Made by a program: the position numbers and the translations under genes. From Desulfuromonas sp. (GTDB lineage Bacteria; Desulfobacterota; Desulfuromonadia; Desulfuromonadales; Trichloromonadaceae), in contig JAQYWA010000080.1 in NCBI GenBank assembly GCA_030145265.1, positions 1 through 8,310 on the forward strand: a DNA stretch of 8,310 bases. Direction: 5' to 3'. Numbering within the stretch: the stretch's first letter is position 1; the number at the start of each line of letters is the position of its first letter. Of this stretch, positions 1-6,298 are shown in pieces. The notes beneath the pieces were generated by a model. The model was not told where the DNA came from. It did no database searches and saw only the letters and a program-made list of their open reading frames with translations.

Positions 1-591
1 CATCTCTACCAGGGCTTTGATGCCCGCCAGGTTGCGCTGCCGGTGCGAATCGCCAATTACCTTGGTTGCCGGCGTTTGCTGCTGACCAACGCCGTAGGAG
101 GGATCAACAACGCCTTCAAGCCTGGCGACTTTATGCTGATTGAAGACCATCTCAACCTGATGGGGGACAACCCGCTGCGCGGCGAGGCGCTGCATCCTTT
201 CGTTGATTTGTCCAACTTGTACCTGCGGACACTCTTTGACCCGCTGCAGAATTTTGCCCGCCAGCAGGGGATCTCCCTGCATCGAGGGGTGCTGGCCGCC
301 CTCATGGGACCTTCCTACGAAACTCCCGCAGAAATTCGTATGCTGCAGCGCCTGGGCGCGGATGCTGTTTCGATGTCGACGGTTCCCGAGGCGATCATGG
401 GCAAGTCTCTGGGGATGGATGTCGTCGGGCTGTCTCTGATTTCTAACATTGCTGCCGGCCTGGCGTCTGCTCCGCTTGATCACCAGGATGTGCTGCAGGC
501 TGGATCCCGTGGCGCAGATGACTTCATTCAGCTGGCCCGGCAGTTGGTTCAGTTCTGGCAACACATCCCGCAGTCCGAAAAATCTTCCTGA
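1..591 (+). CDS. Purine-nucleoside phosphorylase, trimeric type (5' end outside the window)
   Basis: Phosphorolysis of purine (deoxy)nucleosides to free base and (deoxy)ribose-1-phosphate, a cytoplasmic purine-salvage enzyme. The reading frame is open from base 1 and gives 196 residues; family members are about 270, so roughly 75 N-terminal residues including the phosphate-binding start are missing. Visible family blocks, numbered from the window edge: HLYQG (1-5), TNAVGGIN (29-36), PGDFMLIEDHLNLMGDNPLRG (41-61), GPSYETPAEIRML (103-115) with the base-contacting Glu in YETPAE (E107), MSTVPEA (125-131) and SLISNIAAG (145-153), whose Asn149 matches the 6-oxopurine-specifying Asn. This separates it from methylthioadenosine phosphorylases of the same fold. 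The first in-window ATG (43) is internal, since family sequence continues upstream of it. The gene ends just before a terminator and is probably the last of its transcript. Symbols used for such enzymes vary (punA, pupG, xapA), so none is assigned. Identification is firm. Confidence 0.95.
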   Translation, partial: HLYQGFDARQVALPVRIANYLGCRRLLLTNAVGGINNAFKPGDFMLIEDHLNLMGDNPLRGEALHPFVDLSNLYLRTLFDPLQNFARQQGISLHRGVLAALMGPSYETPAEIRMLQRLGADAVSMSTVPEAIMGKSLGMDVVGLSLISNIAAGLASAPLDHQDVLQAGSRGADDFIQLARQLVQFWQHIPQSEKSS

Positions 592-613
592 CCCGCTTGC
601 GGTCGGTTTTTTT
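577..613 (+). terminator. Rho-independent terminator after the PNP gene
   Basis: The arms are CC(T)GACC at 587-593 and GGTCGG at 601-606, with one bulged T and the loop CGCTTGC. Seven T residues follow at 607-613, and an A-run at 578-582 upstream could extend pairing with the T-run. The stem begins within the last codons and the stop codon of the PNP gene. The stem is short and imperfect, so efficiency is uncertain, but position and T-run are typical. Confidence 0.6.
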
Positions 614-671
614 ATCTTTTCAACTAGAAGTAATTGTTGATTTTTACCTTTTCTGTTAGATTGGCGCCTGC

Positions 672-699
672 TTGACAGTGGTCGTCTCTGTGTTAAATT
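672..699 (+). promoter_or_regulatory. Candidate sigma-70 promoter for the response regulator-usp unit
   Basis: A perfect -35 hexamer TTGACA (672-677) is followed after 16 nt by TAAATT (694-699; 4 of 6 consensus bases), or after 15 nt by TTAAAT (693-698). The following stretch is AT-rich, includes the near-palindrome TTAAATTTTAA (693-703) and leads to the ribosome binding site at 716-721. Transcription would begin around 705-708, leaving a short leader. The -35 is excellent; the -10 and the short spacer are the weak points. Confidence 0.5.
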
Positions 700-715
700 T
701 TAAACAGAATTTAAA

Positions 716-721
716 AAGGAG
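716..721 (+). promoter_or_regulatory. Ribosome binding site fixing the TTG start of the response regulator
   Basis: AAGGAG lies 7 nt before TTG at 729-731, an ideal spacing. No ATG or GTG in the same frame lies near it. It decides between the TTG at 729 and an upstream in-frame TTG at 672, which is part of the candidate -35 box and has no Shine-Dalgarno sequence. Confidence 0.75.
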
Positions 722-728
722 AATCTGT

Positions 729-1115
729 TTGGTCCCTGGGAGTGAAAACATTCTTATTGTCGATGACGAGGAAAACGCCCGCATCGGTCTCACCAAGCTT
801 CTTTCCCAGGAGGGCTACGAAGTGGACAGTGTCGCTGATGGCAGTGAAGCCTTGGAGTTCCTGCGCGGAAAACGGGTGAGCCTGGTCATCAGCGATATCA
901 ACATGCCCCGGATGAACGGCTTGGCCTTTCTCCAGGAGATCAGCCGACATTATCCCAGTGTTCATGTCATCATGATCACGGCGTATGGCGAAGTCGAATC
1001 CTATCTTGAAGCCATGAGCCTTGGGGCCTATGAGTACCTTCACAAGCCGATTAAGCTCGATGAACTCAAGATGGTGATGAATAAGCTTTTCAAGCGAAGT
1101 GCCAGGCCCAATTGA
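729..1115 (+). CDS. Single-domain (CheY-like) response regulator
   Basis: A stand-alone receiver domain of 128 residues that accepts phosphate from a histidine kinase and presumably acts by protein-protein contact. Seen in the sequence (TTG counted as residue 1): acidic pair D12-D13 in ILIVDDEE, phospho-acceptor D56 in ISDINMP, switch Thr84 in MITAYGE, Tyr103 and Lys106 in YEYLHKP. All catalytic positions are present, so it should be phosphorylatable. The receiver sequence resembles those of NtrC-family regulators (GEVESYLEAMSLGAYEYL), but nothing follows except about 15 residues: no AAA+, HTH, GGDEF or HD-GYP output. Start chosen at TTG 729 on the basis of AAGGAG 7 nt upstream; the resulting N-terminus begins just before the first receiver strand. 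It is followed after 31 nt by a universal stress protein and probably cotranscribed with it. Its partner kinase is unknown; the receiver-kinase about 630 nt downstream is a candidate. Confidence 0.9.
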   Translation: MVPGSENILIVDDEENARIGLTKLLSQEGYEVDSVADGSEALEFLRGKRVSLVISDINMPRMNGLAFLQEISRHYPSVHVIMITAYGEVESYLEAMSLGAYEYLHKPIKLDELKMVMNKLFKRSARPN

Positions 1116-1146
1116 ATTTTTTATCAACCATTATGGGAGAGAGGTT

Positions 1147-1593
1147 ATGAAAGACTTCAAGACCATCCTGTTTGCGGTCGATTTTTCGCAAAGCTCTGAT
1201 TATGCGTTTCAATTTGCTTTGTCCCTGGCAAAGAAATACGATGCCCGCCTGTTGATCATTCATGTCATCAACGAACCTGTCGACCTGCGCGGCTTTTACG
1301 TTCCGCACATTTCCTTCGAAAAACTGGAACAGGAAATTGAAGTAGGCGCCAAGAAAATGATGGAAAAGTTCTGCCGGACCCAGATCAAGGACTACAGCAA
1401 GTATGAAAGTTTTATTGTTCCCGGCATCCCTTACGATGAAATCATCAAAAAAGCTCAGGAGCAGTCGGCTGACCTGATTCTCATGGGTACCCACGGGCGT
1501 ACCGGTCTCGACCATGTTCTGTTTGGCAGCACGGCTGAAAAAGTTGTGCGCAAATCCCCGGTCCCGGTCATGACCGTGAGGTTTGCCGAGTAG
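1147..1593 (+). CDS. Universal stress protein, UspA family
   Basis: A single Usp domain of 148 residues, the normal length for the family; a cytoplasmic, probably dimeric stress protein. It begins with the typical first strand (KTILFAVDFSQSSDYAFQFA, residues 5-24), has a second strand ending in LLIIHV, and carries the ATP-binding signature G-x2-G-x9-G-S in GTHGRTGLDHVLFGS (about residues 115-129), followed by VVRKSPVPVMTV. The intact signature places it with ATP-binding Usps (UspFG/MJ0577 type) rather than the non-binding UspA type. The ATG at 1147 is chosen because GGGAG at 1135-1139 lies 7 nt upstream and the protein then starts at the first Usp strand; an in-frame start at 1099 would add 16 unrelated residues and overlap the upstream gene. 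It lies 31 nt after the response regulator and 21 nt before a strong terminator, which makes a two-gene unit. Its client process is unknown. Confidence 0.95.
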   Translation: MKDFKTILFAVDFSQSSDYAFQFALSLAKKYDARLLIIHVINEPVDLRGFYVPHISFEKLEQEIEVGAKKMMEKFCRTQIKDYSKYESFIVPGIPYDEIIKKAQEQSADLILMGTHGRTGLDHVLFGSTAEKVVRKSPVPVMTVRFAE

Positions 1594-1614
1594 CCGATAC
1601 CGGCACATAGGGTG

Positions 1615-1652
1615 TAAAAGCAAAGGCAGCGGTTTCGCTGCCTTTGCTTTTA
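1615..1652 (+). terminator. Strong intrinsic terminator after the usp gene
   Basis: A perfect 17-bp inverted repeat: TAAAAGCAAAGGCAGCG (1615-1631), tetraloop GTTT (1632-1635), then CGCTGCCTTTGCTTTTA (1636-1652). The GC core GGCAGCG/CGCTGCC sits on the loop side and AAAAGC/GCTTTT forms the base, so the T-run follows a stable hairpin. The symmetry means it could also work on the other strand, although no minus-strand gene reads toward it. It separates the regulator-usp unit from the kinase operon. Confidence 0.9.
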
Positions 1653-1668
1653 TTTGGCGGTGGTATTT

Positions 1669-1690
1669 CCCCTTGTCAAACGAGAAGGGG
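1669..1690. repeat. Inverted repeat in the kinase operon promoter region
   Basis: CCCCTT (1669-1674) and AAGGGG (1685-1690) are exact complements; inside them TC (1676-1677) pairs with GA (1682-1683) across one G-G mismatch, with loop AAAC. There is no T-run, so it is not a terminator. It covers the candidate -35 box TTGTCA at 1673-1678, which makes an operator a possible reading. Function unproven. Confidence 0.4.
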
Positions 1691-1701
1691 GCAGTTATTC
1701 T
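1673..1701 (+). promoter_or_regulatory. Candidate sigma-70 promoter for the kinase-coaBC operon
   Basis: TTGTCA (1673-1678; 5 of 6 consensus bases), a 17-nt spacer, and TATTCT (1696-1701; 4 of 6). It is the only well-spaced pair I found between the usp terminator and the kinase start at 1746, and a promoter is expected there because the upstream unit ends in a strong terminator. Its -35 box lies within the inverted repeat at 1669-1690. Confidence 0.45.
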
Positions 1702-1745
1702 ATCCTATCCATTCTGGGAATGATTGACAGGGGAGACGGAGAGTC

Positions 1746-2909
1746 ATGGACAGACGGATTGTCGTCGTGGATGACGAGAGAATAATTCTCGAGCTGACTT
1801 CCATGATATTGCGCAGCAAGGGATACCAGGTTTTTACCGCCGAAAACGGTGAAGAAGGTATGGCTCTGATCGAAAAAGAACGGCCGGATGTCGTCCTGCT
1901 CGATTATATGATGCCGGACATGGACGGGCTCACCGCGTTGAAAAAAATCCGCAACGCCTATCCGGACACCTACGTCATGATGTTCACTGGCAAGGGGAGC
2001 GAGGAGATCGCCGTCGAACTGATGAAGGCCGGCGCCTCGGACTATATCCTCAAGCCGTTCAACAACCAGGATCTGGTCGATCGCCTCGAAAATGTCCTGC
2101 GCATCCGCACTATCGAGTTGCACAACCGCGAATTGCGCCAGGAACGGGAACGGCTGCTGCACGAGATCGAACAGTGGAATCTCGAACTTGAGCGCCGGGT
2201 CGAAGAAAAGACCCGCGACCTGGAAAAAGCTCACGCCGAGATTCTCCAGGGCGAAAAGCTGGCGGCGCTTGGGCACCTCTCCGCCGGCATGGCTCACGAA
2301 ATCCGCAATCCGCTTAATACCATCAGCCTGTTCATGCAGCTGCTCAAGAACGGTATAGACACAGACAGCGAACTTTTCACTTATGCGGACAAAGCCCTTA
2401 ATGAAGTTGGACGGATCGATGATCTTCTGGTCAACTTGCTGGCCGCCAGCAAGCGTCCCCAGTATGAGCTGCACATGGTGTCAATCGCTGCGATCATTGA
2501 TCGAACCCTCGACACTTTCGCCGCGCAGATCAAAGCCTCCGGAGTTGCCCTGCATAAGGAGTTCGTCACCGAGCCTCCGCCGATTCTTGCGGACGTTACG
2601 GAACTGGAGCAGGTTTTCAACAACCTGATTGCCAACGCTCTCTATGAAATGCAGCAGGGGGGGGGCCTTGGCCTGCGCCTGTCTCATGACGCCCAATCCA
2701 TTCACGTAGATATTTCCGATACGGGCAAAGGGATCGCCAGTGAAAATCTGAGTCAGATATTCGACCCGTTTTACACCACCAAGGCCAAGGGGACCGGGTT
2801 CGGCTTGTCGGTGGTGTTGCGGATCATCAAGACCTACGGCGGCCGGATTTCCGTGGACAGCCCCTCCGGGCAGGGGACGGTTTTTCACATTCAGTTGCCA
2901 CTGGAGTAG
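1746..2909 (+). CDS. Receiver-histidine kinase fusion (REC-HisKA-HATPase_c), soluble
   Basis: A 387-residue cytoplasmic two-component protein. Domains in order: receiver (about 4-117) with D9/D10, phospho-acceptor D53 in LLDYMMPDMDG, Thr81 and Lys103 in ILKPF; a charged coiled coil (about 118-170); HisKA with phospho-His184 in AHEIRNPLN, whose E185-x-x-N188 pattern fits a kinase that is also a phosphatase; HATPase_c (about 285-387) with N-box Asn297 in NLIANA, G1 DTGKGI (325-330), F-box IFDPFYTTK (338-346) and G2 GTGFGLS (349-355). All catalytic residues are present. No transmembrane segment, PAS or GAF domain is seen: the receiver is the only N-terminal input. GGAG at 1738-1741 and GGGGAG ending at 1735 precede the ATG. 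It is the first gene of a five-gene run, and its last codons hold the ribosome binding site of the flavoprotein gene. No DNA-binding response regulator adjoins it, so the output is unknown. A tract of nine G (2657-2665) lies in the ATPase domain. Confidence 0.95.
   Translation: MDRRIVVVDDERIILELTSMILRSKGYQVFTAENGEEGMALIEKERPDVVLLDYMMPDMDGLTALKKIRNAYPDTYVMMFTGKGSEEIAVELMKAGASDYILKPFNNQDLVDRLENVLRIRTIELHNRELRQERERLLHEIEQWNLELERRVEEKTRDLEKAHAEILQGEKLAALGHLSAGMAHEIRNPLNTISLFMQLLKNGIDTDSELFTYADKALNEVGRIDDLLVNLLAASKRPQYELHMVSIAAIIDRTLDTFAAQIKASGVALHKEFVTEPPPILADVTELEQVFNNLIANALYEMQQGGGLGLRLSHDAQSIHVDISDTGKGIASENLSQIFDPFYTTKAKGTGFGLSVVLRIIKTYGGRISVDSPSGQGTVFHIQLPLE
2657..2665 (+). repeat. Homopolymer tract of nine G inside the kinase gene
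   Basis: Nine consecutive G residues encode part of a Gly-Gly-Gly stretch after the N-box of the ATPase domain (protein residues 305-307). The frame is intact as given. Tracts of this length can slip during replication or sequencing; a gain or loss of one G would remove the G1, F and G2 boxes. Confidence 0.7.
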
Positions 2910-2915
2910 GCCCGG

Positions 2916-4508
2916 ATGTCTTTGTGTCTGCGTGAAATCTCCCTCGGGTTGGATGAGGATGAGTCGGCCCTGCGGTTTAAGGTAGCCGAAATACTGGGGC
3001 TGGCTGCGAATCAAATCGATGCGCTGCTGATCGTCCGCCGCGGCATTGATGCCCGCAAGAAGCCCAGGGTGCTGAGGGTGTACACGGTTGAATTCACGGT
3101 GACCGACGAAGCGGCGGTGTTGCGCCGGCATGCCGGTCTGGCCCGTCTCGAAGCCGTTGCCGAGGTGACCCTGCCTGAAATCCGGACAATTGCCCAACCG
3201 CACCGGGTGCTGGTGGTGGGGATGGGGCCGGCCGGTCTCTTTGCCGCCCTGCGTCTTGCCCAGCACGGCTTAGCCGTATGTTTGCTGGAACGTGGCAAGC
3301 CGGTCGAGGACCGGGTCCGGGATGTCGATCAATTCTGGAATGACGGCCTGCTCGACCCGGCCAGCAACGTGCAGTTCGGCGAAGGCGGGGCGGGAACCTT
3401 TTCCGACGGCAAGCTGACCACCCGCCTCAACAGCCCGTGGATGCGTCTGGTATTGCAGACCCTGGTTGATTTCGGGGCTCCGGAAGAGATTCTTGTTCAG
3501 GCCAAGCCCCATGTCGGCAGCGATCGACTGCGGCGGGTGCTGGTCAACTTTCGCCAAGCGCTGCAGGCGTTCGGGGTCGACATCCGCTTTAATGCTTGTC
3601 TGACCGGCCTTGAATGCCATGAGGGGCGTGTTGTTGCCGGGATTCTGGCCGATGGCTCGCAGGTTGACTGCGATAGCCTGGTGCTGGCTCCGGGGCACAG
3701 TGCCCGGGATACCTACCGGATGCTGCAGGGCGCCGGTGTTCGCCTGGAGTCCAAACCGTTTGCGGTGGGGGTGAGGGCCGAACACCCGGCCGAGTTGATC
3801 AACCGGATCCAATACGGACTGTCGTCCCACCCGAAACTGCCGGCCGCCGATTATGCCTTGGCCTGGAACGATCCCGAAACCAAGCGGGGGATCTATTCCT
3901 TCTGCATGTGCCCCGGCGGCGAGGTGATCAATGCCGCGTCCGAAGCGGGGGGGCTGGTGGTCAACGGCATGAGCCTGTGCCGCCGGGACGGGCGGTTTTC
4001 CAACAGCGCCCTGGTCGTTTCTGTTCGCCCCGACGATTTTGACGCTGCCGACGCGCTGGCCGGGGTTCGCTTTCAGCGGCGCTGGGAGGAGGCGGCTTTT
4101 GCCGCTGGTGGCGGAGCGTTTCGGGCCCCGGCGCAGAATTTGATGGGGTTTCTCGGGCGCAAGGGGGGGGCGGTGGTTTCCAGTTGCCGACCGCAGGTGT
4201 GCGCGGCGGAGCTGGATCAGGTGCTGCCTGATTTTGTCACCCTCGGTTTGCGCCGCGCGCTTCCTCACTTTGATCGGAAGATGCGCGGCTTCGTCACCGC
4301 CGAGTCGACCCTGATCGGGGTGGAAACACGCACCTCGGCTCCGTTGCGCATCGTTCGCGACGAGTCGGGACAATCGCTTTCCCATCCCCGGCTTTATCCG
4401 GCCGGGGAGGGTGCCGGTTATGCCGGCGGCATTATGAGCGCCGCTCTTGACGGTCTCAAGACGGCGGAACATATCGTATCTATCGCAGTAAACGGGAGCA
4501 GTACGTGA
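2916..4508 (+). CDS. COG2509-type FAD-dependent dehydrogenase
   Basis: A 530-residue flavoprotein of the widespread but functionally uncharacterised COG2509 family (NAD(P)/FAD-dependent oxidoreductase). Seen: a roughly 95-residue N-terminal domain typical of the family (VRRGIDARKKP, 40-50); a Rossmann FAD-binding motif VLVVGMGPAGLFAA (98-111, G102/G104/G107) ending in Glu125 of LLERG; the family signature VQFGEGGAGTFSDGKL (152-167); SFCMCPGGEVINA (328-340) with a C-x-C pair; NGMSLCRRDGRFSNSA (350-365); and a C-terminal FAD-contact region LYPAGEGAGYAGGI (493-506). The electron donor and acceptor are unknown, and there is no membrane segment or signal peptide. The ATG at 2916 lies 6 nt after the kinase stop, with GGAG at 2903-2906 inside the kinase 3' end, so translation is likely coupled. 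Its own stop overlaps the next start in GTGA (4505-4508). G-runs of 7 (3947-3953) and 8 (4163-4170) encode Gly-rich segments. Family assignment is firm; the reaction is not known. Confidence 0.92.
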   Translation: MSLCLREISLGLDEDESALRFKVAEILGLAANQIDALLIVRRGIDARKKPRVLRVYTVEFTVTDEAAVLRRHAGLARLEAVAEVTLPEIRTIAQPHRVLVVGMGPAGLFAALRLAQHGLAVCLLERGKPVEDRVRDVDQFWNDGLLDPASNVQFGEGGAGTFSDGKLTTRLNSPWMRLVLQTLVDFGAPEEILVQAKPHVGSDRLRRVLVNFRQALQAFGVDIRFNACLTGLECHEGRVVAGILADGSQVDCDSLVLAPGHSARDTYRMLQGAGVRLESKPFAVGVRAEHPAELINRIQYGLSSHPKLPAADYALAWNDPETKRGIYSFCMCPGGEVINAASEAGGLVVNGMSLCRRDGRFSNSALVVSVRPDDFDAADALAGVRFQRRWEEAAFAAGGGAFRAPAQNLMGFLGRKGGAVVSSCRPQVCAAELDQVLPDFVTLGLRRALPHFDRKMRGFVTAESTLIGVETRTSAPLRIVRDESGQSLSHPRLYPAGEGAGYAGGIMSAALDGLKTAEHIVSIAVNGSST

Positions 4509-5650
4509 AAAATATCTATGTTGAACAGATCAAGGAACGGAGCTGGGTTGAAAGCACGTTCCTGGTCGGAGACAAAACCTTGGCCATGGCCAAAAACGGC
4601 AAGCCCTATATGACCCTTCGACTGGCAGACCGCACCGGCGAAGTGGAAGGACGGGTCTGGGACCGGGTCGATGAGTTTTCCGCCTGTTTTGAAAAAAACG
4701 ATTTCATCAACGTCAAGGCCAAGGCCAGCGTTTACCTCGGGAAGATGCAACTGGTCGTGCAGGAGTTGGTCCCGGTGGCCGAGCAGGATGTCGATCTGGG
4801 CGATTTTTTGCCGGTTTCCGAACGCCGCGTCGATGATATGCGCAGCGAGTTCATTTCTCGGATTGAAGCGTTGGCCGATCCGGATCTCAAGGCGCTGATG
4901 CAGGCCTTTGCCGCCGATCAGAAGTTCATGCGCGGCTACTGTGCCGCCCCGGCCGCCAAGGCCATGCACCATGTTTTTCTCGGCGGCCTGCTCGAGCATT
5001 CTCTGTCGGTTGCGGCCCTGGCCGACGATGTCAGCCGGCGCTACCCCGTTGTCAACCGCGACCTGCTGGTGGTTGGTGCGCTGCTCCACGATATCGGCAA
5101 GGTCGATGAACTGCGCTACGAGCGTTCCTTCGACTATTCTGACGAAGGGAAGCTGATCGGTCACATTGTCATGGGGGTGGAAATGATCGATGAGAAGATC
5201 CGCATCATCTCCGGTTTCCCTTCGCGGCTGAAGATGGTGCTCAAGCACATGCTCCTTTCCCACCACGGGCAATACGATTATGGTTCACCGAAACGTCCGA
5301 AAACCCTTGAAGCGGTGATTTTAAACTTTGTCGATGATCTCGATTCGAAGATCAACGGGGTGTGTACCCATATGGCCAAGGAGCCAAACCGGGAAGGCGA
5401 TTGGACCAGTTATCATCGTCTTTACGACCGCTATTTTTTCCGTGACAAGCAGGCCCGGCCGGACGCCCCTGTCGCCCAGGCGTCGTCTATTCCCGCAGTA
5501 CAAAAGCCTGTGCCCCCGCCACCGCCCAAGGCGGCGGAGCATTCTCGCGGCAAGGAAAAACCCAAACAAGGGTTTGGCTTCACTCTGGCCGATCAGCTCA
5601 AAGGGAAGAACCTCGACCTGTTTTCTGTGGACGATAACGAGAAGGAGTGA
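4505..5650 (+). CDS. OB-fold/HD-domain 3'-5' exoribonuclease, YhaM-like
   Basis: A 381-residue protein matching the YhaM family (COG3481), which in Bacillus degrades RNA from the 3' end. Domains: nucleic-acid-binding OB fold (about 12-95, MTLRLADRTGEVEGRVWD at 36-53) and HD phosphohydrolase (about 150-315). Likely metal ligands: H165 in GGLLEHSLS, H195-D196 in LLHDIGKVDE, H220 in IGHIVMG, H253-H254 in LLSHHGQYDYGSP, and the aspartates in NFVDDLDSK (277-280). Known YhaM is about 314 residues; this protein continues for some 65 more, with a Pro-rich linker (PVPPPPPK, 335-342) and a basic, then acidic tail ending FTLADQLKGKNLDLFSVDD. The GTG start at 4505 is supported by GGGAG at 4494-4498 and by family alignment; it overlaps the preceding stop by four bases. 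The family is best known from Firmicutes, so substrate range here (RNA, or DNA as reported for some relatives) is inferred. Confidence 0.9.
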   Translation: MKNIYVEQIKERSWVESTFLVGDKTLAMAKNGKPYMTLRLADRTGEVEGRVWDRVDEFSACFEKNDFINVKAKASVYLGKMQLVVQELVPVAEQDVDLGDFLPVSERRVDDMRSEFISRIEALADPDLKALMQAFAADQKFMRGYCAAPAAKAMHHVFLGGLLEHSLSVAALADDVSRRYPVVNRDLLVVGALLHDIGKVDELRYERSFDYSDEGKLIGHIVMGVEMIDEKIRIISGFPSRLKMVLKHMLLSHHGQYDYGSPKRPKTLEAVILNFVDDLDSKINGVCTHMAKEPNREGDWTSYHRLYDRYFFRDKQARPDAPVAQASSIPAVQKPVPPPPPKAAEHSRGKEKPKQGFGFTLADQLKGKNLDLFSVDDNEKE

Positions 5651-5654
5651 GTGA

Positions 5655-6281
5655 ATGCTGATCAGGGCAATACCTGTCGGACCGTTGCAGGTCAACTGTT
5701 TCATTGTAGCTTGCAGTAAAACCAGGGATGCGATGGTGGTTGACCCCGGCGACGAGGGGCAAAAAATTCTTGATATTCTGCGCAAGGAAAAGCTTCAGCT
5801 TAAAATCGTGGTCAACACCCACGGTCACTTCGATCATATCGGCGCCAACCGGTTACTGGTCGAGGAGACCAATGCTGAACTGCTGATTCATGAAAAGGAT
5901 GTCCCGTTGATGGGGCAGGCGGCCCAACATGCGGCGTTGTATGGTTTGACCACCACCCCGTCGCCGGAGCCAACCCGCACCCTGGCCGGGGGGGATCGTT
6001 TCAAGGTCGGAGAACTGGAAGTGACGGTTATCCATACTCCAGGGCATTCAGCGGGCGGAATCTGCCTGCTGGTCGGCGACCACCTTTTTTCCGGGGATTC
6101 CCTGTTTGCCGGTTCGGTGGGCCGCACCGACCTGCCGGGCGGCGATCATAGCGCCTTGATCGACGGCGTCAAAAAACGCCTGATGGTGTTGCCCGAAGAT
6201 ACTGTGGTGCACCCGGGACATGGCCCGGATACCACTATCGGCGAAGAACAACGCAGCAACCCGTTTGTCGGCAACGACTGA
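5655..6281 (+). CDS. Metallo-beta-lactamase-fold hydrolase, glyoxalase II-like
   Basis: A 208-residue single-domain protein of the MBL fold, similar to YcbL-type short glyoxalase II homologues. Metal-binding motifs are complete: THGHFDHIG (55-63; H56, H58, D60, H61), TPGHSAGG (128-135; H131), SGDSLF (146-151; D148) and HPGHGPDT (186-193; H189). The stretch GSVGRTDLPGGDH (153-165) is typical of this subgroup. It lacks the C-terminal helical glutathione-binding domain of classical GloB, so a thioester such as an acyl-thiol is a plausible substrate but not shown. It is cytoplasmic with no signal peptide. The ATG at 5655 is preceded by AAGGAG at 5642-5647 (7 nt spacing), located in the last codons of the exoribonuclease gene; the gap is 4 nt, so the two are probably translationally coupled. 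A G7 run lies at 5988-5994. Family firm, substrate unknown. Confidence 0.93.
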   Translation: MLIRAIPVGPLQVNCFIVACSKTRDAMVVDPGDEGQKILDILRKEKLQLKIVVNTHGHFDHIGANRLLVEETNAELLIHEKDVPLMGQAAQHAALYGLTTTPSPEPTRTLAGGDRFKVGELEVTVIHTPGHSAGGICLLVGDHLFSGDSLFAGSVGRTDLPGGDHSALIDGVKKRLMVLPEDTVVHPGHGPDTTIGEEQRSNPFVGND

Positions 6282-6298
6282 CCGGTTCGGGGTCTTTC

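Noticed and set aside
662..676. Possible sigma-54 promoter (TGGCGCC then TTGAC) ahead of the response regulator.
   Set aside because: The GG and GC dinucleotides are not at the required 10-nt spacing (AC stands where GC is needed), and a better sigma-70 pair overlaps.
1778..1790. Short palindrome GAGAAT-A-ATTCTC within codons 11-15 of the kinase.
   Set aside because: Six base pairs inside coding sequence is within chance expectation and it encodes conserved-type receiver residues; no supporting second copy was seen.
1695..2474. A 259-residue minus-strand frame opposite the kinase gene.
   Set aside because: Antisense to a gene with full receiver and HisKA motifs; no ribosome binding site or domain of its own was seen.
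3270..4472. A 400-residue open frame on the minus strand opposite the flavoprotein gene.
   Set aside because: It lies fully antisense to a clear COG2509 gene, its translation shows no recognisable family motif, and such frames are common opposite GC-rich genes.
4418..5272. A 284-residue minus-strand frame opposite the exoribonuclease.
   Set aside because: Same pattern of shadow coding; the plus-strand frame carries the OB and HD motifs.
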